Below, in pieces: positions 29,192 through 38,121 of a stretch of 64,000 nucleotides of DNA. The stretch comes from Acinetobacter pullicarnis. Its GTDB lineage: Bacteria > Pseudomonadota > Gammaproteobacteria > Pseudomonadales > Moraxellaceae. Numbering within the stretch: the first letter of the stretch is position 1; every line of letters begins with the position of its first letter. Both the position numbers and the translations under genes were made by a program. The notes beneath the pieces are model-generated. The model was not told where the DNA came from. It saw only the letters and a list, made by a program, of their open reading frames with translations, and did no database searches. The stretch is taken from positions 2,728,001 through 2,792,000 of the forward strand of contig NZ_VCMZ01000001.1 in the NCBI RefSeq assembly GCF_006352475.1. Reading direction: 5' to 3'.

Positions 29192-30289
29192 GTGATGATG
29201 GATTTAGACCTGTACCCTTTACAACATGCAATTTCTACAGATCAACCTTGTGGAGTAGATCTCGCATTTTCCCAAGCCTTTCATGACATAAAAATAGCCA
29301 GAACTCATGATGATGTGTTGTTAGATCAAGGTGATTGGATTACAGAACCAAAGCAAGCGGACTGGTCCTTTGTCGCATTAAAGTCCACAGAATTACTCAG
29401 CCAACAAACCAAAGATATTCGTCTACTGACTTGGCTAACCGAAGCATGGTCACATCTCTATGGTTTTGCAGGAATTGCTGCTGCAATTGAACTTTCACAT
29501 CAGCTACTACAACAATATTGGACTGAGATCCATCCACGGATTGAAGAGCAAGACCTCGACCAACGCTTGGGCTTGCTCCAAGGCCTACTCAATCAACTCC
29601 CGACCTTAATCAAACTGGTTCCACTTAATCAGCAACAACCCTGTTACAACGTGCTTGATTACGAAAATATTTTATATCAGCACAATAATCGGCTTAAACA
29701 TTCAGAGACTATAAATGCAGCAACGCGGATTGAAATTGAACAGTTTGAATTGGCGATTGCCACAAACTCAGAAAGTGAGTTACGTAAACTTGATCAAGAG
29801 GTTACAGAAATTCTCAAACACTGGGAACAGTTAAAACAAGTCCTCAATCAACTGATGACACACGATGCGCCACGCTTTTCGCATGTCGATACCCAGTTAC
29901 AGAGCATACAAAAAAACATTCAAAAAGTTCTGAAAATCGATCATTCCCCCACATCAAATGCCATCCCAACCGTAATAGTTCGATCACCTCCAACAACACC
30001 TCCCCCAAACTTGCCGATGTTCAATAGCATGGCTGATTTTAAATTCTCATCACAAAATCATTGTCAGAATCGTCAACAAGCCCTGTTGGTTTTACAAGAA
30101 ATCTCAGATTATTTCGAACTGCATGAACCTCATAGCCCCGTCAGTTATATGCTCAAAAAAACGATTCACTGGAGTCAACTTCCACTACATGAATGGCTAA
30201 CACAAGTCATTAAAAATGAGAATCCGCTTGAATCTATTCAAGAATTACTTGGGGTTCAATCCAATCGCAATGAATCAACGCATGGATAA
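29192..30289 (+). CDS. tssA: T6SS baseplate/cap protein TssA
   Basis: A protein of 365 residues. The N-terminal ImpA domain is seen in QPCGVDLAFSQAFHDIKIAR, DWSFVALKSTELLSQQTKD and LTWLTEAWSHLYGFAGIAAA. A Gln/Pro-rich linker (about 255-280) follows, then a C-terminal helical domain (EISDYFELHEPHSPVSYMLK, then LPLHEWLTQVI). This is the short C-terminal type. It starts 85 bp after clpV; two adjacent ATG codons are possible starts (29192 and 29195). Confidence 0.93.
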   Translation: MMMDLDLYPLQHAISTDQPCGVDLAFSQAFHDIKIARTHDDVLLDQGDWITEPKQADWSFVALKSTELLSQQTKDIRLLTWLTEAWSHLYGFAGIAAAIELSHQLLQQYWTEIHPRIEEQDLDQRLGLLQGLLNQLPTLIKLVPLNQQQPCYNVLDYENILYQHNNRLKHSETINAATRIEIEQFELAIATNSESELRKLDQEVTEILKHWEQLKQVLNQLMTHDAPRFSHVDTQLQSIQKNIQKVLKIDHSPTSNAIPTVIVRSPPTTPPPNLPMFNSMADFKFSSQNHCQNRQQALLVLQEISDYFELHEPHSPVSYMLKKTIHWSQLPLHEWLTQVIKNENPLESIQELLGVQSNRNESTHG

Positions 30290-30295
30290 TCTATT

Positions 30296-31660
30296 ATGTT
30301 TAAAGCAGAAAAAATACTCTGGGGCGAAGGCCTATTCTTACGTCCACAACATTTTCAGCTGCAAGACCGCTATCACGAGCAGCATTTAAATCACACCATT
30401 CGTGCAACCATTGCATTTGCTTATGGTATTCAACAACTTCGCTTTGATGAAGCCCAATTAAATACCCATCTCCTGGCCTTAGAGAAAGTTCAAATGATTT
30501 GGCAGGATGGCGAAATTTATGCAGCACCCAGTCAAGACTTACTGCCTGAGCCGATTCAACTGGATGAATTACAAATGGATGCTGAGATGCTGATTTATTT
30601 AGCATTACCCATTGTTCAAGCCAATAAACGCAATGTCTGCTTTGATGAAAAATTACAACCAAGTCGTTACCACGCCTATTTACTGGAAACTCATGACTTG
30701 TTTACTGACGCAGCCGTAGCTGGTATTACGCTCCTACGACGCCGTGCCCAATTTAAGTTACTCAGTCTGCATGCCGATCTTGAACATGAAGTTGATGGTT
30801 TTCTCTATTTGCCGATCGGAAAAATTAAAAGGAAAAATACAGGCAGTTTTGAGCTAGATAGTGATTTTATTCCGCCGATTCTGCATATTGAATCCAGCCC
30901 TGTTTTAATTAACAATCTAAAGCGTACGCTCAATGTGATCAAAGCCAAAATTAAAACTATTCAATCCAATAATCGTGAAAATGAACAAAAACTGATTGAG
31001 TTTCGCTCTGGTGATATTGTCTCCTTTTGGCTAGTCAACGCGCTCAATACCGCACACGCCAGTCTCCACCACCTTTTGCAAAATGCACAAGTTCATCCTG
31101 AGCGACTCTATTGTGAATTGCTACGTTTAACTGGCTCGCTGCTGACCTTTTCAACAGCCTATGAGATCGAGCAATTACCGCCCTATAAACACCATCATCT
31201 ACAGCAAAGTTTTCAACAACTTGATGTTATTCTTCGTGATTTATTAGATACCATTATTTCTAATCGTTATATCAGCATTGCCTTAAAAGAAACTCGTCCT
31301 TCTTATTGGGTTGGTCGTTTGGAAAGTGACAAAATCAATCGGGAGAGCCGTATTTATTTGGCCATTTCCAGTACCGTTATGCAAACACATGAATTGGTAC
31401 AAATTGTCCCACTACGCTTTAAAGTCGGTACCAATATTGATGTCGAACAACGTGTAGTTTCAGCCTTACCCGCAGTGCCCTTGCACCATCTCATGCAAGT
31501 CCCAAGTGCAATACCAGTCCGGTCAGGTGTTAGTTATTTTGAAATTGAACCACATCATGAACTGTATCAACGCATGTTAGATTCAGAAGGTATTTGCATC
31601 TATGTCCCAGCAGGCTTTCAAGAGCTCAGCCTAGAGGTCATTGCTGTCATCAACAACTAA
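30296..31660 (+). CDS. tssK: T6SS baseplate protein TssK
   Basis: A protein of 454 residues. The N-terminal KILWGEGLFLRPQHFQLQDR is the TssK (ImpJ/VasE) signature, which derives from phage receptor-binding protein shoulders. YLALPIVQANKRN and the C-terminal SGVSYFEIEPHHELYQRML also fit. It links the baseplate to the TssLM membrane complex. Only 6 bp separate it from tssA. Confidence 0.96.
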   Translation: MFKAEKILWGEGLFLRPQHFQLQDRYHEQHLNHTIRATIAFAYGIQQLRFDEAQLNTHLLALEKVQMIWQDGEIYAAPSQDLLPEPIQLDELQMDAEMLIYLALPIVQANKRNVCFDEKLQPSRYHAYLLETHDLFTDAAVAGITLLRRRAQFKLLSLHADLEHEVDGFLYLPIGKIKRKNTGSFELDSDFIPPILHIESSPVLINNLKRTLNVIKAKIKTIQSNNRENEQKLIEFRSGDIVSFWLVNALNTAHASLHHLLQNAQVHPERLYCELLRLTGSLLTFSTAYEIEQLPPYKHHHLQQSFQQLDVILRDLLDTIISNRYISIALKETRPSYWVGRLESDKINRESRIYLAISSTVMQTHELVQIVPLRFKVGTNIDVEQRVVSALPAVPLHHLMQVPSAIPVRSGVSYFEIEPHHELYQRMLDSEGICIYVPAGFQELSLEVIAVINN

Positions 31661-31787
31661 TCACTAAAAACGAATGACCAGAGTGACTTAAACCATAATG
31701 ACTCAAACTAACACAAGACAATAATTATTTTATAAACAACTCATTAAGTTAAATATAGCCAAGAGAATAATGACAAGGACCATCATA

Positions 31788-32591
31788 ATGAATCAAAGCA
31801 ATAATGCCTCCTCGCTGCTTGAATCCGATCAGCAGCGTCTAGCTGCATATCCACAAATTGAGCCTAGATCCCATAAAGCGGTGAATCTAATTGATTTATT
31901 CTACGATGGTTTCTATATCGTATTTTTATTGAAAAATGGCTATGTACCAGAAGACGCTGAAGCATTTCGGGAAAAAATCTTAGCCTTAATCAATCGTTTT
32001 GAGCAGCAAGCTAAAAAGTTGCAATTCTCTCTAGAAGATATTGAAGATGCCAAATATGCATACTGTGCATTACTGGATGAAACCGTAGTCACTCAAACGG
32101 ATCCACGTCTTTTCAATTTACAGAACATATGGCTAATCAATCCTTTACAACTAAATTTATTTGGTTCGCAATTGGCAGGAGATCAATTCTTTGAGCATCT
32201 GGAACAATTACGCAGCAAAGGCAAAGACCGTTTAGCAAGCTTAGAAATCCTTTACTACTGTTTACTCTTGGGCTTTCAAGGAAAGTACCGAATTGGATCA
32301 GTTGAGCATTTAAAGCATTTGGTCACACGCGTAGGTGATGAAATTGAATACTTAAAAGGTAAAAAAAATGCTTTTGCCCCATATGCCGCTCTCCCCGATC
32401 AAATCAGGAATATCATTCATCATGAATTGCCATTTCTATGGATGTTGATTCTATTGTTGTTTTTTAGCTTACTGACTTTTGCAGGGCTGCGTTATATGTT
32501 GGCAAGTGATGAATATGCAGCGTTATTACCTTATAAAAATATTATTCAACCTGCCAGAGAGCAGGCAAACATTATCATCTATTTACCTTAA
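31788..32591 (+). CDS. tssL: T6SS inner-membrane protein TssL (DotU family, short form)
   Basis: A protein of 267 residues. The cytoplasmic DotU domain has VNLIDLFYDGFYIVFLLKNG and YAYCALLDETVVTQ, and a single C-terminal membrane helix lies near residues 215-238 (LPFLWMLILLLFFSLLTFAG). There is no OmpA/peptidoglycan-binding extension, so TagN may supply that function. I use the ATG at 31788 because AAGGA is about 8 bases upstream; an ATG at 31770 is possible. Confidence 0.94.
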   Translation: MNQSNNASSLLESDQQRLAAYPQIEPRSHKAVNLIDLFYDGFYIVFLLKNGYVPEDAEAFREKILALINRFEQQAKKLQFSLEDIEDAKYAYCALLDETVVTQTDPRLFNLQNIWLINPLQLNLFGSQLAGDQFFEHLEQLRSKGKDRLASLEILYYCLLLGFQGKYRIGSVEHLKHLVTRVGDEIEYLKGKKNAFAPYAALPDQIRNIIHHELPFLWMLILLLFFSLLTFAGLRYMLASDEYAALLPYKNIIQPAREQANIIIYLP

Positions 32592-32603
32592 AAGATTCCG
32601 ATT

Positions 32604-33248
32604 ATGCCACAGCAAAAACCCAATTCAGTTCGCATACTACAGGCTAAATACAAGAACAAATCGCCTAAAAAAACCATGCTGCATCTGCTGATTGGTTTTA
32701 TTGCAGGTGTCATCTTCTGCGTTGTGTTTATTTTTCTGACTGCAAATCGTTCACCAACATCAACAGCGCCCCCCCGATTGGATTACCCCTTAAATAGTCC
32801 TCCAAACACACCTTCAGGCAGTTCGAATCGTGCTGAGGAAGTTCAGACCAGTCATCAATATTTGAATCAACTTAATCAACAACCCAATGATGCGCATCCG
32901 TTTCAGACAATGCCTCACCCCACACCAGTCAATAACACTGAGCTCAGTCATTTATTCAAACATCCTTCCGCCACTGTAAAACCAGTTGAAGCCATCGAAA
33001 TAAGCCCATTTCAGCAAATCCAACAGCAGCAAGCTAAAAATAAGACAGTACGCCCCAAACAAACTCAAACTCAAACTCAAACTCAAACTCAAAACAATTC
33101 AGCCAACCATCTCCGCGCAGAAACACCACAGAACAATCGAAAAGTTATTGAAAATACTGGGATTGCCACTGAAGTCAGTGATAGCCCGACAATCGACAAG
33201 ACGCCTCCCGTGAAAATCCTAATCACAGTAAAACCCAAAGAAAATTAA
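32604..33248 (+). CDS. Membrane-anchored Gln/Pro-rich protein of unknown function in the T6SS arm
   Basis: A protein of 214 residues. It has a basic N-terminal tail, one membrane helix (about 27-48) and a long low-complexity periplasmic region rich in Pro, Gln, Asn and Thr. A run of Gln-Thr dipeptides is encoded by a CAAACT hexamer array (33060-33089). By topology it resembles cell-division or SPOR-type anchors, but I see no SPOR domain. It lies 12 bp after tssL and 1 bp before tagX, so it is surely in the same operon. A spacer or wall-contact role is inference. Confidence 0.82.
   Translation: MPQQKPNSVRILQAKYKNKSPKKTMLHLLIGFIAGVIFCVVFIFLTANRSPTSTAPPRLDYPLNSPPNTPSGSSNRAEEVQTSHQYLNQLNQQPNDAHPFQTMPHPTPVNNTELSHLFKHPSATVKPVEAIEISPFQQIQQQQAKNKTVRPKQTQTQTQTQTQNNSANHLRAETPQNNRKVIENTGIATEVSDSPTIDKTPPVKILITVKPKEN
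33060..33089 (+). repeat. Hexamer microsatellite (CAAACT)x5 in a T6SS gene
   Basis: Five exact in-frame copies of CAAACT, then a variant copy CAAAAC, coding for alternating Gln and Thr. Changes in copy number would keep the frame and vary the linker length. Confidence 0.9.
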
Positions 33249-33249
33249 A

Positions 33250-34224
33250 ATGATTTATTTTATTTGCTTTGGGTTTATTTGCTTAGCCATGAGTTTGAGC
33301 TTGCTGATGTCTTATACATTACGCTTAAAACTGAAGCAATATTTCATATCAATACGGATTTCAAGCCTGCGGAAATGGCTAAAGTTTCGTATTTTCGCAC
33401 AACAATTCAACCATGCTGCCGCTGCAGAGCATACCCAGCAGCATTGGTATTTACAGCAATGGTGGGTATTAATTGCTGGTTTATTTTTATTTTCCAGCAT
33501 TTTGTTATTTGCTTTTAATCGACCAATCCCTGCCAATAAAATAGAGGCTGAATATCTAAAAACAACCGATCCACAAATTTATCATTTATTAAAGGGTGAG
33601 ATGCTCACTCCACCACCAGTTATTGATGAAGCATTAATTAATGCCGCCATTGTGCAAGCGCAAACAAGCGAAGTCGATCCAATACCATCCGATCAGCTCG
33701 GTCAAATAATAGAAGCAATCGATCCAAATGAAGTCAGTGATCGCTATGCTTCACTGAATACTGATTTAGTTCATCGTAAGTGGGATCGTATGAATCCGCG
33801 GTATAAACAACGTCTATTAATGGTCTTTAAAATCATGAAACAGCAATATCATTATGACTTGGTCTTACTTGAGGGTTATCGTAGCCCTGCTCGGCAAAAT
33901 AAGCTTGCCAGTAATCCAAATACGACTCGAGCTCAAGCCTATCAAAGCTATCACCAATTTGGTTTGGCCGCAGATATTGCCTTTTTACGTGAAGGTAAAG
34001 TCATTATTTCTGAAAAAGATCCATGGGCAATGCAGGCTTATGCACGTTACGGTGAGGTTGCTGAATCGGTTGGTTTAACATGGGGGGGACATTGGAAATC
34101 AATTAAAGATTATGGTCATAGTGAATATCGTCTACCCGGTTTAAAAAAGACTGCCGAGATAGCGCAACAGTTAAGCAGTGAAGGTCAACTCGCAACTGAC
34201 AAAAGCCGAGAAAATAACTTTTGA
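33250..34224 (+). CDS. tagX: T6SS-associated peptidoglycan endopeptidase TagX (peptidase M15/VanY-like)
   Basis: A protein of 324 residues. It has two N-terminal hydrophobic segments (about 1-23 and 68-93) and a C-terminal LAS-type metallopeptidase domain. The zinc motifs are HQFGLAADI (His...Asp) and GHSEYR late in the domain. LLEGYRSPARQNKL and WGGHWKSIKDYGH are also characteristic. In Acinetobacter TagX is described as an L,D-endopeptidase needed for T6SS, opening the wall for the apparatus. The assignment rests on this domain and on its terminal place in the arm. Confidence 0.92.
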   Translation: MIYFICFGFICLAMSLSLLMSYTLRLKLKQYFISIRISSLRKWLKFRIFAQQFNHAAAAEHTQQHWYLQQWWVLIAGLFLFSSILLFAFNRPIPANKIEAEYLKTTDPQIYHLLKGEMLTPPPVIDEALINAAIVQAQTSEVDPIPSDQLGQIIEAIDPNEVSDRYASLNTDLVHRKWDRMNPRYKQRLLMVFKIMKQQYHYDLVLLEGYRSPARQNKLASNPNTTRAQAYQSYHQFGLAADIAFLREGKVIISEKDPWAMQAYARYGEVAESVGLTWGGHWKSIKDYGHSEYRLPGLKKTAEIAQQLSSEGQLATDKSRENNF

Positions 34225-34604
34225 ATGAGCCCGTATCAGCGATGCTCTATTAAAAGATGGCATTATACTGTGCCTGTTTCACTTGCAGGACATTATAAAG
34301 GAAATACTGACTACTCAGCCAAATTGTCTGAATCAGTATTATCTATGAGAGCAAAAAATAGCAGCTCATTTAAAAGTTCAAGTATTTTCTTGGCTAACTG
34401 GACAAGCTAAAGCAATTTAAAGTAGTTGATCGACCATCAATTTAACTATTGATTTCAAATAAATTATTATCTTTTTATTTATAGGTCTAGCAACAACATA
34501 GCATGATATCTATGCGATTCACTTCAAGCCTTCTATTTATTTGAGTATATTGATGAGCTATTTTTATAGGCTTAGCATAAACTAAGCCCTATAGATCCAT
34601 CCAG
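34225..34604. other. Intergenic region after tagX, no gene assigned
   Basis: A 61-codon frame directly follows the tagX stop but has no ribosome site and no recognisable content. A hairpin with arms ATAGGCTTAG and CTAAGCCCTAT (one bulge) lies at 34566-34592. It is not followed by a T run on the minus strand, so it is not called as a terminator. Confidence 0.5.
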
Positions 34605-34718
34605 TTACTCAGGATTGATCAAGTATAGAAAAACAATCAAACAAATCAGAACAATCGTACTTATTGTTAAATATATGCCCACGCTATTAAAACTACGAAT
34701 AAACTTACGTAACTCCAT
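34605..34718 (-). CDS. Small single-span membrane protein, 37 aa
   Basis: On the minus strand an ATG at 34718, preceded by GAGAGGGG about 4 bases upstream, opens a 37-codon frame ending in TAA. The product has a basic start (MELRKFIRSFNS) and one strongly hydrophobic helix (about residues 14-33: IYLTISTIVLICLIVFLYLI), then NPE. The ribosome site, positive-inside tail and helix length are together typical of real membrane microproteins. I know no named family. It stands alone between tagX and the 100-aa gene. Confidence 0.62.
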   Translation of the reverse strand: MELRKFIRSFNSVGIYLTISTIVLICLIVFLYLINPE

Positions 34719-35370
34719 TTACCCCTCTCTATTATAAATAGTATCCTTTAATAAATTCACCAGGAAAAATATTCCTTAATTTATTAAATCCACTAAGATG
34801 ATTTAAAATATAATTTTGGATTATAGTTTATTGCAAGCATACATGATAGTGTTTAAAACATCAGGTTCAATACAAAGAAGATTGATTATTTTTACTAAAG
34901 AAATCAAAAACTATTAAGTATTATTTGATTGTAACTTTAGTATCTTTAATTTATGTAACCACGCTATCAAGTTAAAGAAAATAGCATTCTTCACCTCTAA
35001 AACACCACGCATACCCATTTTATTTTATTTTAATTAGAATCTTCACTCTCAATAGATGATGCATATCGACTGGGTTAAATGAATATTTTTCTATTATACC
35101 CTGCAGCATCAATAGAAAATATAAAATCAGTTTCGTCAAAACCAATGCGACCTACATGATGTAGAAAACGAGATAAAATAGTCAAGATGACTTAAATTGA
35201 ATTATTAATCGCAATTATATTCTTGGGCTTAATACGCTAAAACGCCATGACTATCTTAAAAACCTTTCGGCATAATTGAGTGACTAATCAATATCTTTTT
35301 ATTTTAGATCAGTTTTAAGTCGTTGAGTAAACGTAATATAGACCTAATTAAATCACGCAGTTGAACCAGC
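34719..35370. other. AT-rich region with a decayed coding fragment
   Basis: No intact gene is seen. On the minus strand the frame 35191-35075 (38 codons, bounded by TAA at both ends) reads like a protein C-terminus: SRFLHHVGRIGFDETDFIF, then SIDAAGYNRKIFI. It lacks a start and ribosome site and is best seen as a gene remnant. The rest is low-complexity AT-rich sequence. Confidence 0.45.
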
Positions 35371-35673
35371 TCACTCAGTATTCAACACATTAACCAAGCG
35401 ATTAAAAGTACTTTTTATTTTGTTAATTTCATCAGGTAAAGCAAGAATAATGAAAAGCAGCTCATTCATATCTACATCGAAAACTTCAATTGAAACAGTG
35501 CCACTCGACCAACAATCAACTAAACCTATTTTCTGATATATTTCTAACTCAAACCGCACCAGATCACCAAAGTCCTGCGCAATAGTCTTTGGATAAAATG
35601 ATTTTTGAATCATTGTCGTTTTGGGTAACTGCTGTTGGATAATATTCTCAAAAAAAGACTCCCAACGGTTCAT
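35371..35673 (-). CDS. Hypothetical protein, 100 aa
   Basis: A soluble protein starting MNRWESFFENIIQQQLPKTT and ending IKSTFNRLVNVLNTE, with no signal peptide or membrane helix. A modest ribosome site (AAGAG) precedes the ATG at 35673. I do not recognise the family. It follows an apparently decayed region next to the T6SS and is small and acidic. An immunity-like or orphan accessory role is possible but unproven. Confidence 0.6.
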   Translation of the reverse strand: MNRWESFFENIIQQQLPKTTMIQKSFYPKTIAQDFGDLVRFELEIYQKIGLVDCWSSGTVSIEVFDVDMNELLFIILALPDEINKIKSTFNRLVNVLNTE

Positions 35674-35776
35674 ATCTCTTACCTCATACCGCTCAGCCTA
35701 AATGAAAGTTGTGTGCAATGATTTTCAGCGAGCGGTCAAAGGACATTACTTCGAAATTTCTCATACCAATAACGTC

Positions 35777-36385
35777 TTATAAACTCATCAGCAGCAACGA
35801 CGTCGCAATTCCCCACATCATAACCCCAATCATCATATCTAAAATACGCCATGCTTTTGCACTTTGAAATATTGGGGTCAGTAAACGTGCACCATAACCT
35901 AAACTAAAAAAGAACAGCCAAGATGCAGTAATTGCACCTAAAGTAAAATACAGTTTGCTTGTCTCAAATGATGCCGAAATCGCGCCAATCAAAACCACAG
36001 TGTCTAAATAAACATGCGGATTCAACCAAGTTAGGGCCAAACATATTAAAATAATCTTCCAAGGTTTATACGACTGTGTCGCTGCTTGCAACTGCATATT
36101 TTGTAATGTATAAGCCTGATAAAAATGTTGTGCACCATACCAAAATAAAAATGCCGCACCGAAATATTTCGCAAGCAACATGGCCTGTGGATAATGCAAA
36201 ATGAGTTGTGAAAAACCCAATACCCCAAAACTAATTAATAGCGAGTCAGATAACGCACACACTAAACATACCCAGAAAACTGACTGCTGTTTGAGACCTT
36301 GTTTAAGCACGAATGCATTTTGTGCACCAATCGCAAGGATCAGTCCAAGACTCACGGCAAAACCTTGAAAATAGGTGGAGAGCAT
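35777..36385 (-). CDS. argO: LysE/ArgO family basic amino-acid exporter
   Basis: A protein of 202 residues with six hydrophobic segments. The N-terminal FQGFAVSLGLILAIGAQNAF, then VLKQGL and CALSDSLLISFGVLG, are the LysE/ArgO signature. LICLALTWLNPHVYLDTVVL is the second family block. It exports arginine or lysine across the inner membrane. It is divergent from a LysR regulator of the ArgP/LysG type, the usual pairing. Confidence 0.9.
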   Translation of the reverse strand: MLSTYFQGFAVSLGLILAIGAQNAFVLKQGLKQQSVFWVCLVCALSDSLLISFGVLGFSQLILHYPQAMLLAKYFGAAFLFWYGAQHFYQAYTLQNMQLQAATQSYKPWKIILICLALTWLNPHVYLDTVVLIGAISASFETSKLYFTLGAITASWLFFFSLGYGARLLTPIFQSAKAWRILDMMIGVMMWGIATSLLLMSL

Positions 36386-36492
36386 GTTTTAACCTTCTCT
36401 TTTTAAAGCTGTGCTGATTATCTATATTTTTATACAAAAGTGAGTATTATTAAAAAAATATCATCATAACTAAATTTTTCTTAGGTCATCTT
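36386..36492. promoter_or_regulatory. Divergent argO/argP control region
   Basis: A 107-bp AT-rich spacer between the exporter and its presumed LysR activator. By analogy with argO-argP it should hold the regulator site. I cannot place the operator exactly by eye. Confidence 0.5.
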
Positions 36493-37413
36493 GTGTTACA
36501 GAGCAAACAAAGTGAAGCATTTTTAGCAGTCATGGAAACCGGCAGTTTTGAGGCTGCAGCAGAAAAACTGTATTTGACTGCATCTGCAGTAACTTTACGC
36601 ATCCAAAGTTTAGAAAAGGCCTTGGGGCATATTTTACTGATTCGAGAACGTCCCTGTCGTGCCACCAAAGCTGGACAGATGTTACTTGAACACCTACAAC
36701 ATACACGACTGATTCAAGAAAGTTTTTTACAAGATTTACAGGGTAAAGCGGAAAATAGTCAGTTCTATAAAGTGCGTATCGGCAGCAATGCCGATAGTCT
36801 AGCCACTTGGCTATTGCCAGCATTACAACATTGTTTGATTGAGCAACAGATTGCACTTGAACTTAAAATTGAGGATCAGACCCAAACCCACCACTTACTC
36901 GAAACGGGTTTAGTCAATGCCTGTATATCGACCGAGCAGCAACCAATGAAAGGCTGTGTCGCCAAACCACTCGGTTTAATGCGTTATAAACTGGTGGCAA
37001 CGCCCACATTTAAAACCGATTGGTTTGCACAAGGCATTAATCGTGACAGTCTGAGCCAAGCCCCAGCAGTGATTTTTAATACTCAAGACCATATGCACGC
37101 AGCGCTGCTACTGGAAAATTTTGGTTTACACCCCCAAGCTTATCCGCATCACTTTATCCCCTCCTCGACTGCATTTTTAGCAATGATCGAACTCGGTTTA
37201 GGCTATGGCTTGGTGCCGCTGATTCAAATGCAAGATCAACTCGAACAAGGCACATTACTGGAATTGGCAGCAAATAGTCCTGTCGACGTCATGCTGTATT
37301 GGCATCATTGGAAGCGCCAATCCGCAGCACTCGAAAAGTTGACCACAACAATTTTAGAACAATCACGTCATTACTTAAGCCCAGCAGCAATCAACAACAA
37401 TCGCCACCAGTAA
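36493..37413 (+). CDS. argP: LysR-family transcriptional regulator, ArgP/LysG type
   Basis: A protein of 306 residues. It has an N-terminal winged helix (about 3-60: SEAFLAVMETGSFEAAAEKL, then TASAVTLRIQSLEKALG) and a C-terminal effector domain. The sequence around VRIGSNADSLATWLLPAL is typical of the ArgP/LysG subgroup. It probably activates the divergent exporter gene in response to arginine or lysine. The start is GTG at 36493, with AGG about 9 bases upstream. The C-terminal end is about 20 bp from the convergent adenylyltransferase gene. Confidence 0.9.
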   Translation: MLQSKQSEAFLAVMETGSFEAAAEKLYLTASAVTLRIQSLEKALGHILLIRERPCRATKAGQMLLEHLQHTRLIQESFLQDLQGKAENSQFYKVRIGSNADSLATWLLPALQHCLIEQQIALELKIEDQTQTHHLLETGLVNACISTEQQPMKGCVAKPLGLMRYKLVATPTFKTDWFAQGINRDSLSQAPAVIFNTQDHMHAALLLENFGLHPQAYPHHFIPSSTAFLAMIELGLGYGLVPLIQMQDQLEQGTLLELAANSPVDVMLYWHHWKRQSAALEKLTTTILEQSRHYLSPAAINNNRHQ

Positions 37414-37432
37414 CAAATCAGCAGGCAAAACT

Positions 37433-38020
37433 CTAGGGTTCAACCACATCAAGTTCAAGGTCGGAGGGGTCACGTTGTAAATATTTTTGCTGTAATTGTC
37501 GATAAATCGGAGTCTGTTGAAAGGCAATTAAAAAGGCAATACTACCGAGTGGAAAGGCAGCTTCCACAATTTCACCACGATAATAGGCTTCACGTAATGG
37601 TGTAGCCGAAATCGAACCCTTTAAGCTTTCAAGTTCAAGTAGTTTCCACTCTGGAAATAGCTCTAAATAATAGGAAGAGTCATCTTTGAAATGGCCAATT
37701 AAACCGATATTGCTATTGGGCTTAAGCTGCGTATTCACTTGTGACTTGGTTAGGGCAACCCATTTTGCATCATCATAAACATCAATCACATGGACAAACT
37801 TAATCCGCTGCTGGTCTGCGGCAGAAAAGTTTGAAAGGATCATTTGCTCGCGTTCAGCCGCGGTAAAAGGATTTTTAATATTACGTTGATCTTGTGCCGA
37901 ACCTAACGCTAAAATCACCTGCTGGCTATGCTGCAAAGCAATTAAAATCGTTTGCATATGTGCCAAATGAAAAGGTTGGAAACGGCCAATAAAAACCAGA
38001 TAGTCAAATCGTTCAGTCAT
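37433..38020 (-). CDS. Nicotinamide-nucleotide adenylyltransferase-like protein (NadM type)
   Basis: A protein of 195 residues. The N-terminal FIGRFQPFHLAHMQTI carries the nucleotidyltransferase GRFQPFHxxH motif, and SISATPLREAYYRGEI carries the ISATxLR motif. Together they are diagnostic of archaeal-type NMN adenylyltransferases (NadM). It should form NAD from NMN and ATP. Larger homologues carry a C-terminal Nudix domain; none is present here. The gene is convergent with argP and divergent from the hydratase gene. Confidence 0.85.
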   Translation of the reverse strand: MTERFDYLVFIGRFQPFHLAHMQTILIALQHSQQVILALGSAQDQRNIKNPFTAAEREQMILSNFSAADQQRIKFVHVIDVYDDAKWVALTKSQVNTQLKPNSNIGLIGHFKDDSSYYLELFPEWKLLELESLKGSISATPLREAYYRGEIVEAAFPLGSIAFLIAFQQTPIYRQLQQKYLQRDPSDLELDVVEP

Positions 38021-38121
38021 AATTCATCATGTTTTTATGAACACTGTAGTCACACCCTTGAATTTAATCTAGGCTACACTGAGCTTCATAAATATATTTA
38101 AACGTAAACAAGGATAGTACG

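Noticed and set aside
34225..34410. 61-codon frame just after tagX
   Set aside because: It lacks a ribosome site and a recognisable domain. It could be read-through of downstream sequence.
34566..34592. Hairpin considered as terminator for the 37-aa gene
   Set aside because: On the minus strand it is followed by AAAAA, not a T run, and it has a bulge. It is kept only as a note in the intergenic entry.
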